A stretch of 64,000 bases of DNA from Cnuibacter physcomitrellae (GTDB lineage Bacteria; Actinomycetota; Actinomycetes; Actinomycetales; Microbacteriaceae). This document shows, one piece after another, positions 40,365 through 48,457 of this stretch. The position numbers and the translations under genes are program-made. The stretch is taken from assembly GCF_014640535.1 (NCBI RefSeq), contig NZ_BMHD01000001.1, positions 310,001-374,000 of the forward strand, read 5' to 3'. Numbering within the stretch: the first letter of the stretch is position 1; each line of letters opens with the position of its first letter. The notes below the pieces were generated by a model that saw only the letters and a list, made by a program, of their open reading frames with translations, ran no database searches and was not told the DNA's origin.

Positions 40365-42925
40365 GGTCGCCCGGTCGCCGGAGGTTCCCGTCGTGCGGGG
40401 GTGGCGATCCGCGGCGATGCGTCGTGCAGCGGGCCGGGCGCCGGTCTCGCGCTGTCACCGATGGCCCGGCGCAGGTCGGCACGCTGGCGGATCCCGGTCT
40501 TCCGGAAGACCCGGAGGAGGTGCGTCTCGACGGTCCTGACCGAGATGACGAGGTGGTCCGCGATCTCGCGGTTGGACAGGCCCAGGACGGCCAGCTCGGC
40601 GATCTCGAGCTCGCGGTCCGAGAGCTCGCGGGTCGCGTCGTGGCGGGTGCCGAACCATTCGCTGCCGCAGAGAGCCGTCTGCTCCGCTCCGAGCCTGCTC
40701 GCCGCGGCCGCCGCTCGCGCGTCTCCAGCTGCCGTGTGCAGCTCGGCGGCGGTCGCGTACGACTGGGCGGCGTGCCCGCGCATCCCGAGCCGGACGGCGG
40801 TGTCGGCGATGGCCTCGAACTCGGCGACGAGGCCCTCCGTCGCTCCGGTCTCACGGCGCGCGAGGGCCCGTGCCTGCCGCACCAGGAGGGCGATGCACTC
40901 GCCCTCGACGAGGCCGGCGAGCTCGTCGACCTGATCGATGACCCGTGCGGCCGCGCCCGCGCGCGCGGCCCCGCTGAGGGCGATCATCTGGAACAGCGGA
41001 TAGCCGTATCCCGCGTGGACGGCGGCGGCGTCGATGAACGACCGGGCCGCGGCCTCGGGCTCACCGGCGCTGAGCTGCATCCAGCCCTTCGCGTCGTCCA
41101 GCCAGCCGGCCACGAGAGGGCCGCCTCCTGCCTCGAGCACGGGCGCGAGGACGTCGGTCGCGGCGGCGTGGTGGCCGGCGAGGGCCAGCGCCTTGGCGAG
41201 TGACACGTGCGCGAGCAGGGCGGGTTCGGCGAATCCCTGCTGCTCGAGCGCTGCCAGGGCGCTGCGCAGCACGGGGATGGCCTCGGAGACCCGACCGGAG
41301 TGCTGAAGCCCCAGGCCGGTGCACCAGCGACAGAGCGCCTCCTGGTCCGACCGTCCGAGACTGGCGGCCTCATCGCCCAGGAATTCCAGCTCGAGGAGGG
41401 TGCGGTCGAAGGACTGGTCCCACATCCGCGTGTAGATCCGGCCCCAGCGCACTCGGAAGGTGTCGGCGCCCGCGTCGCGCAGCATCCCCTCGGCCTCGAC
41501 GAGCAGATCGACCGCGGCGCCGGTGCGTCCCTTCATCGCCATCACGGCGGCGTCGAACCCCATCCGCTCACCACGCAGGACGATCGCCTCATCGGCCCAC
41601 ACGCCCGCACCGATCGGCGGATCCGGCCGGGACAGCGCGGCCAGCTCGGCGTCGTCGGCCGGAGCGCCCTCGACGCCGTCCCGCTCCTGTGCGGCGAGGG
41701 ACGGGACGTTCCACTGGGACGTGGGATCGTCCCGCCGTGCTCGGAGCAGCCGGACCAGCTCGCGAAGGGTGCGGTCGTGTCGGGGGAGCAGCCGCGACGG
41801 ATCGAGCTCCTCGAGCCGCTTCAGGGCGACGGCGGACCGTCCCGACTGGGACTCCGCGACCGCCAGGACGAACGTGGCCTCGACGGGCGCCCCTTTCATG
41901 AGCGCCGCCGTGGCCAGATGCTCGGCGAGGCGCGTGCGAGAGGCACGCAACGCGGTCTCCGCTGCTCGGGCGAGGGTGGTCCCGTCGAGCTCCCACCCGA
42001 GAGGCAGGGCGAGCCGCGCGAGGCAGACGAGCTCGGCGTCCGTCGCGTCGCCGGGCGACCGCGTCGTCAGGTCGGCGACGATGGCATTGCTCAGCCGCCG
42101 ACGTCGAAGGCGCGCCATGCTGCGGACCAGCATCAGCTCGCTGACGGGATCATGGACCCGGGAGACCGCGCCGTCCGGGTGATCCACGATGTCGAGGAGG
42201 CCCCGTTCTGCGAGCATCTCGATCGTCGGGCGCGGGTCGATGCCGAGGATCTGCTCGAGCACGATCCGTGTGCGGTCCGTCCCGAGCTCAGGCGCCAGGG
42301 CCACCACGTCGATGACCGTCTCGACCGGATCGACGGGGTCCTCGAAGCCCATCCGGGAGAAGATGAGTCGGCGGAGGCTCTCGATCGGGGGGATGGGCGC
42401 TTCGAGCCTCCACTGTCCGTCACGGTCGACGAGGGATCCCACGGCCTGCAGGTCGTGCAGGGCCTCTCGGAGCACGACGAGATCACCCCCGTCCCGAGCC
42501 GGTATCAACGCCGGCACGATCTGGGGATCGAGCGGCCCGCCGAGGAAGCGGTGGCTCAGCCTCAGCATCGCCTCCCGTCCCCACGGAGCGAGACGGACGC
42601 GAGCGAGTCCGTTCTCGTCGACGAGGCGGCGGAGCCACCCGTCGAGCGGGGTGCTCGTCGACTCGATGACGACGGGGACGACCAGTCCCCGGGCCACGGC
42701 CTCGGCCGCGCGACGGCGGCCGGCGGCGTCCGTGGATCGATCCTGATCGTGGACCCGGATCCGACGACGCACCGGCTCGGCCAGGCCCGCGACTACCGTG
42801 CGCACGAGGTGGGACCGACCGGATCCGGGCGGGCCGGAGACCACGATCCCGCGGCCCGACTCGAGGGCCTCCCGGACCACTCGAACCGACTCGTCGCGAT
42901 CGACGTCGAGCTCGATGTCACTCAT
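40361..42925 (-). CDS. Large LuxR-type regulator with N-terminal ATPase
   Basis: 854 residues. Walker A GPPGSGRS (residues 31-38), a Walker-B region, a long helical middle with TPR-like spacing (for example DQEALCRWCTGLGLQHSGRV and LAHVSLAKALALAGHHAAAT), and a C-terminal LuxR HTH: LSDRELEIAELAVLGLSNRE, IADHLVISVRTVETHLLRVF. This is the layout of STAND/MalT-like regulators that oligomerise on ligand and nucleotide binding. It is divergent from the Tat-dependent dioxygenase-like gene 203 bases away and is a candidate controller of that cassette. Confidence 0.9.
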   Translation of the reverse strand: MSDIELDVDRDESVRVVREALESGRGIVVSGPPGSGRSHLVRTVVAGLAEPVRRRIRVHDQDRSTDAAGRRRAAEAVARGLVVPVVIESTSTPLDGWLRRLVDENGLARVRLAPWGREAMLRLSHRFLGGPLDPQIVPALIPARDGGDLVVLREALHDLQAVGSLVDRDGQWRLEAPIPPIESLRRLIFSRMGFEDPVDPVETVIDVVALAPELGTDRTRIVLEQILGIDPRPTIEMLAERGLLDIVDHPDGAVSRVHDPVSELMLVRSMARLRRRRLSNAIVADLTTRSPGDATDAELVCLARLALPLGWELDGTTLARAAETALRASRTRLAEHLATAALMKGAPVEATFVLAVAESQSGRSAVALKRLEELDPSRLLPRHDRTLRELVRLLRARRDDPTSQWNVPSLAAQERDGVEGAPADDAELAALSRPDPPIGAGVWADEAIVLRGERMGFDAAVMAMKGRTGAAVDLLVEAEGMLRDAGADTFRVRWGRIYTRMWDQSFDRTLLELEFLGDEAASLGRSDQEALCRWCTGLGLQHSGRVSEAIPVLRSALAALEQQGFAEPALLAHVSLAKALALAGHHAAATDVLAPVLEAGGGPLVAGWLDDAKGWMQLSAGEPEAAARSFIDAAAVHAGYGYPLFQMIALSGAARAGAAARVIDQVDELAGLVEGECIALLVRQARALARRETGATEGLVAEFEAIADTAVRLGMRGHAAQSYATAAELHTAAGDARAAAAASRLGAEQTALCGSEWFGTRHDATRELSDRELEIAELAVLGLSNREIADHLVISVRTVETHLLRVFRKTGIRQRADLRRAIGDSARPAPGPLHDASPRIATPARREPPATGRP

Positions 42926-43128
42926 CGTTCCGCCTGACCACCCGCACCCTCGTCAGCTCATGGGATCCACGCCAGGATACGGACTCCTCAGCCGGGGGTG
43001 GAGGACGCGGGTGTCATAGGGGATGCACAGGGCTTCATGGACTGCCCATGGACGAGTCCTAGCCGGCGCTGGGATCCGCCGGAGACAGTCGATGTCGTCA
43101 CCCCACGAAATCCGACGAAAGGTCTCCC

Positions 43129-44136
43129 ATGAAGCGCATCCCCGACCCGGAGCCGACACCCGACGGCCCCGCCTACGAGGGTCGCCTGCTCGACCACGCA
43201 GACGAGCCGGTGGTCGATCAAGGCGCCGCCTTCGACATCCGCACCCTCATCAGCCGGCGCGGCGTGCTGAGCCTCGTCGGTCTCGGGGTCGGCGCGGTGG
43301 CCCTCGCAGCGTGCACCTCCACGACCACCGGCGGATCCTCGAGCGGCAGCGGCGGATCGGCCGGGGGCACCTCGACGGGGACGGCGACTCCGTCCACGGG
43401 AGGCGGCTCGTCAACGCTCCCGGCCGGTGAGATCCCCGACGAGACGGCCGGGCCCTACCCGGGCGACGGATCGAACGGCCCCGACGTCCTGGAGCAGTCC
43501 GGCATCGTCCGCAGCGACATCCGATCCAGTCTCGACGGCGGCGCCACCGCGACAGGAGTGCCGATGACCCTCACGCTCACCCTCACCGACATGGCGAACG
43601 GCGACGCGCCCTTCGAGGGGGTCGCGGTCTACGTCTGGCACTGCGACGCCCAGGGCCGCTACTCGATGTACTCGGAGGAGATCGAGGGCGAGACCTACCT
43701 GCGCGGCGTGCAGGTGGCGGATGCGAACGGCCAGGTCTCCTTCACCTCCGTCTTCCCGGCGTGCTACTCGGGACGGTGGCCGCACATCCACTTCGAGGTG
43801 TACCCCGACGTCGGCTCGATCACCGACTCCACCAAGGCGATCGCCACCTCGCAGGTGGCCCTGCCGCAGAGCACTTGCGAGGACGTCTACGCCCTGTCGG
43901 AGTACTCCGGCTCGTCGTCGAACCTCGCGCAGGTGAGCCTCGACAGCGACAACGTCTTCGGCGACGACGGTGGCGCGCTCGAGCTCGCCACCGTCTCGGG
44001 CGACACCGGCGCCGGCTACCTCGTGTCGCTCGCGGTCCGCGTCGACACCGCCACCACCCCCACCGCAGGCGCCGCCCCCTCCGGGGGACCCGGCGGTGGC
44101 GGCACCGGTCCGGGCGGCACGCCGCCCCAGCGCTGA
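43129..44136 (+). CDS. Tat-exported intradiol dioxygenase-like lipoprotein
   Basis: 335 residues. A twin-arginine signal ([20 protein letters not shown], Arg43-Arg44) ends in a lipobox with Cys62, then a Ser/Gly/Thr linker of about 40 residues, then an intradiol-ring-cleavage fold. Candidate iron ligands are Tyr in [11 protein letters not shown], Tyr in [17 protein letters not shown] and the two His of HIH; together they give the Tyr-Tyr-His-His set. Known intradiol enzymes are mostly cytoplasmic; extracytoplasmic lipoprotein relatives are common in actinobacteria but little studied. The N-terminal 40 residues before the RR motif are unusually long. It is followed by its own tatA-tatC-tatB. 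Confidence 0.88.
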   Translation: MKRIPDPEPTPDGPAYEGRLLDHADEPVVDQGAAFDIRTLISRRGVLSLVGLGVGAVALAACTSTTTGGSSSGSGGSAGGTSTGTATPSTGGGSSTLPAGEIPDETAGPYPGDGSNGPDVLEQSGIVRSDIRSSLDGGATATGVPMTLTLTLTDMANGDAPFEGVAVYVWHCDAQGRYSMYSEEIEGETYLRGVQVADANGQVSFTSVFPACYSGRWPHIHFEVYPDVGSITDSTKAIATSQVALPQSTCEDVYALSEYSGSSSNLAQVSLDSDNVFGDDGGALELATVSGDTGAGYLVSLAVRVDTATTPTAGAAPSGGPGGGGTGPGGTPPQR

Positions 44137-44147
44137 TCCAGCCGCTG

Positions 44148-44260
44148 CCACCTCACTCCGCCCCACCCCCACCTCACTCCGCCCCACCCCCACCTCACTC
44201 CGCCCCACCTCACCTCACCTCACCTCACCTCACCTCACCTCACCTCACCTCACCTCACCT
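44148..44260. repeat. 21-bp and CACCT tandem repeat array
   Basis: Three near-identical 21-bp units (44148-44168, 44169-44189, 44190-44210; each begins CCACCTCACTCCGCCCCACC) run straight into eleven perfect tandem copies of CACCT (44206-44260). The array fills most of the gap between the dioxygenase-like gene and tatA, starting 12 bases after the stop and ending 46 bases before the tatA ATG. On the other strand it reads AGGTG. The unit number is likely to vary by slipped-strand events (inference). Confidence 0.93.
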
Positions 44261-44306
44261 CGGGTCCGCTGCCGGATGGGCTGCGAACCCGCCTCGAAAG
44301 GACATC

Positions 44307-44597
44307 ATGGGCTTCTTCCAGAACCTCACGGGATGGCACGCGCTCATCCTCCTCGCCGTCGTGCTGCTGCTCTTCGGCGCCGCCAAGCTACCCGCCCTCG
44401 CCCGGAGCGCCGGCCAGTCCATGCGGATCTTCCGCTCCGAGATCAAGGATCCCGATGCCTCGGGGAAGCACCCGGGCGAGGCGTCCGAGGCCGAGACCGA
44501 GACCGGGGTGGTCGCCACTTCGCCGTCGGCATCCGCCCCCGCCACCCGGCAGGGGCGTGACGCGGCGGCGCTGGGCGGCGGGAGCGCATCCGCATGA
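44307..44597 (+). CDS. tatA: Accessory Sec-independent translocase subunit TatA
   Basis: 96 residues. One N-terminal membrane helix ([20 protein letters not shown]) with the hallmark [20 protein letters not shown] hinge and amphipathic helix, then an acidic, Ser/Ala-rich tail. TatA oligomers form the export path for folded proteins. GAAAGGACATC precedes the ATG. Its stop overlaps the tatC start (ATGA). In most actinobacteria tatA and tatC lie beside WYL-regulator and helicase genes and tatB lies elsewhere; here all three are together, downstream of a Tat substrate gene, which argues for an accessory system. Confidence 0.93.
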   Translation: MGFFQNLTGWHALILLAVVLLLFGAAKLPALARSAGQSMRIFRSEIKDPDASGKHPGEASEAETETGVVATSPSASAPATRQGRDAAALGGGSASA

Positions 44598-45382
44598 CCG
44601 CCGCCCCCGCGCCGGCGGAGGCCGGGGCGCCGCCGAGCGCTCCCGCCGGTCGGCGGATGCCGCTCGGATCACACCTCCGCGAGGCGCGGCGGCGCCTCCT
44701 GGTCGCGGCGATCTCGATCGCGGCCGGAGTGGTCGCGGGCTGGTTCCTCGCGGATCCGGTGCTCGACGTGCTGCGGGCTCCCATCACCGCGCTGGCCGGG
44801 ACGCGCTCGGCGAGTCTCAACTACGACAGCGTGAGCGGCGCGTTCGAGCTGAGGATGCGCGTCGCGCTCCTCACGGGCGTCGTGCTCGCGGCTCCGGTCT
44901 GGCTGCACCAGGTCTTCGCGTTCGTGATGCCCGGGCTCACCCGCCGCGAGCGCCGCTACACGCTCGGGTTCACCCTCGCCGCGCTGCCGTTGTTCCTCGC
45001 CGGATGCGCCACGGGCCTCAGCATCTTCCCGCACATGGTCGAGCTGCTGGCCGGCTTCGTCCCGAGCGAGGACACGAGCATCCTGCAGGCGTCCGACTAC
45101 GTCGACTTCGTGCTGAAGCTCGTCGTCGCGGCGGGGGTGGCCTACGTCCTCCCCGCACTCGTGGTGCTGCTGAACCTCGCCGGCGTCCTCCCGGCGGTCC
45201 GCATCCGGGCCGGATGGCGCTGGATCCTGCTCGCGATCGTGCTGTTCAGCGCGATCGCCACGCCGTCCGCCGACGTCGTGTCGATGCTGCTGCTCGCGGC
45301 ACCGATGACCCTGCTGTTCGCGGCCGCAGCGGTCGTCGCCCACCTGCACGACCGGGCGATCGTGCGCCGCCTCGCCCGCTGA
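44594..45382 (+). CDS. tatC: Accessory Sec-independent translocase subunit TatC
   Basis: 262 residues with six membrane helices. The N-terminal signal-recognition surface reads [20 protein letters not shown]; the first periplasmic loop and helix 2 follow, then the conserved cytoplasmic loop [17 protein letters not shown] (Glu that contacts the twin-arginine motif). It binds the RR signal of the cargo. The gene is in the same transcript as tatA and tatB, coupled to tatA by a four-base overlap. The N-terminus before the first helix is about 20 residues longer than in housekeeping TatC. Confidence 0.94.
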   Translation: MTAAPAPAEAGAPPSAPAGRRMPLGSHLREARRRLLVAAISIAAGVVAGWFLADPVLDVLRAPITALAGTRSASLNYDSVSGAFELRMRVALLTGVVLAAPVWLHQVFAFVMPGLTRRERRYTLGFTLAALPLFLAGCATGLSIFPHMVELLAGFVPSEDTSILQASDYVDFVLKLVVAAGVAYVLPALVVLLNLAGVLPAVRIRAGWRWILLAIVLFSAIATPSADVVSMLLLAAPMTLLFAAAAVVAHLHDRAIVRRLAR

Positions 45383-45406
45383 CCGCCCTCCCCGAAAGGA
45401 CACGCC

Positions 45407-45796
45407 GTGTTCGGACTCAGCCTCGAGAAGCTCGTCGTGCTCGCCCTCATCGCCGCCCTCGTCCTCGGCCCGCACCGTCTGCCGCACTATGCGCACCGCC
45501 TCGGCGAGCTCGTACGGTCGCTGCGCGACCTCCTCGACGTCGCCCGGGACAGCGCTCGGGCCGAGATCGGCGGCGAGCTCTCCCTCGACGAGTGGCGTCG
45601 ACTCGACCCGCGCAGGTACCATCCCCGCTCCCTCGTGCGCGAGGCCCTCGCCGACGACACCGCCCCGGCCGGAGGCACCCCCGCGGACCCGCATACGTCG
45701 CGCGAGAGTGCCACGCCCCCAGACGCGATCGCGCCGTCCGTGCCGCGCCGCCCGCGCTACGACAGCGCGGGCAGGGCCCTCCGCACGCCGCTCTGA
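45407..45796 (+). CDS. tatB: Accessory Sec-independent translocase subunit TatB
   Basis: 129 residues. Short membrane helix (LEKLVVLALIAALVLGPHRL) with the TatB-type G-P-x-R-L-P hinge, then a long amphipathic helix (HRLGELVRSLRDLLDVARDS) and a Pro-rich cytoplasmic tail. It works with TatC in substrate reception. GTG start preceded by GAAAGGACACGCC, nearly the same ribosome-binding site as tatA (GAAAGGACATC). The gene starts 24 bases after tatC. Confidence 0.92.
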   Translation: MFGLSLEKLVVLALIAALVLGPHRLPHYAHRLGELVRSLRDLLDVARDSARAEIGGELSLDEWRRLDPRRYHPRSLVREALADDTAPAGGTPADPHTSRESATPPDAIAPSVPRRPRYDSAGRALRTPL

Positions 45797-45840
45797 GCGG
45801 GGATGTCTCGCGGCGTAGGCTCGACCTCCGGGGGTGGAGG

Positions 45841-46419
45841 ATGACCGACAGTGCTCCGCTGGACATCCCGGAGATCGTGGGACGGCTCCGCCGGTTCGGT
45901 GTGGTGGTCGAGCCGGGGCTGTCTGCGAACGAGCTCAGTGCGTCGGAACGACGGTATGGCGTCACGTTCAACCCTGAACATCGGTGGTTCCTCTCGCAGA
46001 TCTCACCTCGGGGGCGCGGGTGGTGGGACTGGAGATCCGACACACCGGCCCTGCGGCAGGCCATCTCCCGTCCCGTCGACGACATCCTGAGATCGGTGAA
46101 CGACGGGGTCTTCTGGTCACCCGAGTGGGGAGTCCGTCCCGAGACCACCGCGGAGCGCAACGAGGTGGCCAGGTCCGAGAGCGCGGGCTGGGCCCGGCTC
46201 GTCCCGCTCGTGGGACGCCGCTACGTTCCGGAACACATCGGCGGCGAGCACTCGCCCGTCTTCTCGATCGTCGACGACGACATGATCCTCTACGGACGAT
46301 CGCTGCGCGAGTTCTTCGACAACGAGTACGGCGGCATCGCGCTACCCGCGGTCGCACGCGACGATGACGCGGCATCCCCGCTCTACGCCCCCTGGTCGAG
46401 GTGGGTGTTCAGTCCGTGA
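45841..46419 (+). CDS. SMI1/KNR4 (SUKH)-like protein
   Basis: 192 residues. The N-terminal LRRFGVVVEPGLSANELSAS and the Trp-rich GRGWWDWRSDTPALRQA, followed by ending strands VFSIVDDDMILYGRSLREFF, fit the SUKH fold. In bacteria such proteins are often immunity proteins of polymorphic toxins, or stand-alone. No toxin gene is next to it, so it is an orphan. The ATG at 45841 follows GGGGGTGGAGG, with a -10 TAGGCT upstream. It is 44 bases after tatB, but its own promoter suggests separate transcription. Confidence 0.75.
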   Translation: MTDSAPLDIPEIVGRLRRFGVVVEPGLSANELSASERRYGVTFNPEHRWFLSQISPRGRGWWDWRSDTPALRQAISRPVDDILRSVNDGVFWSPEWGVRPETTAERNEVARSESAGWARLVPLVGRRYVPEHIGGEHSPVFSIVDDDMILYGRSLREFFDNEYGGIALPAVARDDDAASPLYAPWSRWVFSP

Positions 46420-46489
46420 TGCAGGGCTCGGCCGGCCGGAAGGCTCTCCGGGCCCGGCTGCGCGCCGATAGGAGGGGCGACTGACGCAC

Positions 46490-46505
46490 TCACCCTGCAG
46501 GGTGA
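46490..46505. promoter_or_regulatory. Perfect 16-bp palindrome TCACCCTGCAGGGTGA upstream of the kinase gene
   Basis: Perfect palindrome immediately before the kinase start region. The same arms, TCACCC and GGGTGA with four bases between, recur at 48350-48365, upstream of the CPBP protease gene. Two copies flanking the two-component operon suggest a binding site for the regulator encoded there, acting on its own operon and on the protease gene. Confidence 0.65.
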
Positions 46506-46506
46506 C

Positions 46507-47712
46507 GTGATTGCGGCGGACGGCTGGCACGATGGGGGAGTGGTCGGTCGCTGGGACGCGTGGCGGAGGGTCGCCGTCGTCTCCCAGCCCGTCCTGGTCG
46601 TGGCGAGTGCGCTCGTGGTCGTCGCGATGGTGCAAGCGGGATCGCCGGTCGCGATGATCGGCGTCGTCGTGGTCATGGCGGTGGCGCTCCACGTCGCGCT
46701 GTACGTCGCGGCTCGGCGGGTGGTGCTGGCGTTCGTCATCGCCTCCGTCGCGATGGTGGGCCTCGCGATCGTGCCGATGCCCGGCTGGTCGACCGGGGTC
46801 CTGCTTCCTTCCGCAGGGTGCTTCCTGCTCGTCGGCTGGCGGCTGGTCACCACGGCCGCGCCGCCGTGGCCGGTCCTCACCCTCGTGGTCGGGATCGCCG
46901 GTGTCGTCCTGGCGGAGTGCTGTGCGGTCGCGCGCCTCACCGACGCCCGCGTCGACGGCGTGCAGCTGCTCGAAGCGCTGACGCTCCTGACGATCGTCGC
47001 CGGCGTCTGGGCGGCCGCGCGTCGCAGCCGGGCTCGAGCCGACGCGATCGAGGCGGACGAGCGGGCTCGTGTCGACGCAGCGAGGCGGGCGGAGCGGGCG
47101 AACATCCGGCGGGATCTCCACGATGTCATCGGGCATTCGCTCGCTCTGATGGTCGCTCAGGCCGAGGCCGCCCGCATCGGAGCCCGCGACGAGGCCACTC
47201 GGGAGTCGATCGGGCAGATCGCGGAGACGGGGCGCGGGGCTCTCGCGGGGCTCCGCGCGATGCTGCCGATGCTCGACGCGACCTCGCTCGGCACCTCGAC
47301 CGTCCCCTCTCTCGAGACGCTCCCCTCCCTGGTCGACGCGGCATCGACGCCGATGCACGCGGTGACGTTCGTCGAGGCCGGCACGCGCGGCGCGGTCGCG
47401 GCCGACGCCGAGCTGGCGCTCGTGCGTGTCGCGCAGGAGGGGATCACGAACGCGCTCCGGCATCTCCTCGCTCCGGTGACCGTGGCCGTCCGACTCACGT
47501 GGTCAGCCGGTGCAGCGACGCTCGAGGTGCACGACGACGGGGGAGTCGGGCACCAGCCGAGCGTCGGCGCGGGCTCGGGCTTGATCGCCCTCGCCGAACG
47601 AGTGGCCGCCGCAGGCGGCACGTTCGACGTCGAGCGCGACGCCGCCGGCTGGCGTCTGCGCGCCACGGTGCCCGCGCGGACCAGCTCGGCGGTGACGGCG
47701 GACTCGTCATGA
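46507..47712 (+). CDS. Sensor histidine kinase (NarL-type partner)
   Basis: 401 residues. Four to six N-terminal membrane helices within residues 15-170 (for example VVVVMAVALHVALYVAARRV and VLTLVVGIAGVVLAECCAVA), then a cytoplasmic HisKA_3 region with NIRRDLHDVIGHSLALMVAQ (His205) and an ATPase core (RVAQEGITNALRHL; DDGGVGHQPSVGAGSGLIAL). The start is uncertain: GTG 46507 or GTG 46540 (MVGRWDAW). The stop overlaps the response regulator start by ATGA. Similar pairs respond to membrane-active compounds and control neighbouring membrane proteins. Confidence 0.87.
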   Translation: MIAADGWHDGGVVGRWDAWRRVAVVSQPVLVVASALVVVAMVQAGSPVAMIGVVVVMAVALHVALYVAARRVVLAFVIASVAMVGLAIVPMPGWSTGVLLPSAGCFLLVGWRLVTTAAPPWPVLTLVVGIAGVVLAECCAVARLTDARVDGVQLLEALTLLTIVAGVWAAARRSRARADAIEADERARVDAARRAERANIRRDLHDVIGHSLALMVAQAEAARIGARDEATRESIGQIAETGRGALAGLRAMLPMLDATSLGTSTVPSLETLPSLVDAASTPMHAVTFVEAGTRGAVAADAELALVRVAQEGITNALRHLLAPVTVAVRLTWSAGAATLEVHDDGGVGHQPSVGAGSGLIALAERVAAAGGTFDVERDAAGWRLRATVPARTSSAVTADSS

Positions 47713-48365
47713 CACCGGTGCGAGTCCTGATCGTCGACGATCAGGCCCTCCTGCGCACCTCGCTGGCGACGGTGCTCGGCGCCGACCCCCGGATCGACGT
47801 CGTCGGCGAGGCGGGGGACGGGTTCGAGGCGCTGGAGATCCTCCGCTCGCACCGTGTCGACGTCGCCCTCATGGACATCAGGATGCCCGGGCTCGACGGC
47901 ATCCAGGCGACACGACGGATCGCGCGACTGTGGCCCTCCACCCGGGTCCTCATCCTCACCACCTTCGACGCGGACGACCTCGTGATGGGCGCGCTCCGCG
48001 CCGGCGCGAGCGGGTTCCTCACGAAGGACGCCCGGCCCGAGGCGCTCGTCGGGGCCCTCTGCGACGTGGCGAACGGGACGTCGGTCCTGGCTCCGCAGGT
48101 CGTCAGCGCAGTCATCGAACACGCACGTCGACGGCCGACGCCCGACCTGGACGTGCTCGCGTCGCTGTCTCCGCGTGAGGTCCAGGTGCTCGACCTCCTC
48201 GCCGCCGGATGCTCCAACGCCGAGATCGGCGAGCGACTGCACCTCGCCTACGACACCGTGAAGACGCACGTGCGGGCCGTGCTGACGAAGCTCGGGCTGC
48301 GCGACCGCGTGCACGCCGTGATCTTCGCCTACGAGCACGGCCTCGTCCCTCACCCTCGGGGGTGA
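47709..48365 (+). CDS. NarL/LuxR-type response regulator
   Basis: 218 residues. Receiver domain with acidic pocket Asp10-Asp11, phosphoacceptor Asp56 (in ALMDIRMPGLDG), Thr in ILTTFDADD and Lys in GFLTKDARPE; then a LuxR HTH (LSPREVQVLDLLAAGCSNAE, IGERLHLAYDTVKTHVRAVL). Coupled to the kinase by a four-base overlap. Its own stop codon lies inside a TCACCC-N4-GGGTGA dyad, so a candidate operator for the next gene overlaps the 3' end of this one. Confidence 0.93.
   Translation: MTPVRVLIVDDQALLRTSLATVLGADPRIDVVGEAGDGFEALEILRSHRVDVALMDIRMPGLDGIQATRRIARLWPSTRVLILTTFDADDLVMGALRAGASGFLTKDARPEALVGALCDVANGTSVLAPQVVSAVIEHARRRPTPDLDVLASLSPREVQVLDLLAAGCSNAEIGERLHLAYDTVKTHVRAVLTKLGLRDRVHAVIFAYEHGLVPHPRG
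48350..48365. promoter_or_regulatory. Second TCACCC-N4-GGGTGA dyad (TCACCCTCGGGGGTGA)
   Basis: Same six-base arms as the perfect palindrome at 46490. It overlaps the last codons of the response-regulator gene and lies 92 bases before the GTG of the CPBP protease gene. A T-G mismatch in the centre is the only break in symmetry. Possible binding site of the adjacent regulator. Confidence 0.55.
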
Positions 48366-48457
48366 CCCAGAACCCCTCGGGCGGGCGATGCCTGCCGCGA
48401 TCACGCGCGAAAGACTTCAGTCGCGGCGACGCGCGCCGTTCAGCCCGAGGAGCCACC

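Noticed and set aside
44016-44213. A minus-strand frame with repeated Trp-Gly-Gly-Val-Arg units across the CACCT/21-bp repeat
   Set aside because: The repeats arise from the tandem DNA units; the start codon lies in the repeat and the rest is antisense to the dioxygenase-like gene.
44148-44260. Could the tandem repeat be a CRISPR array
   Set aside because: Units are contiguous with no spacers of constant length, and no cas gene is present.
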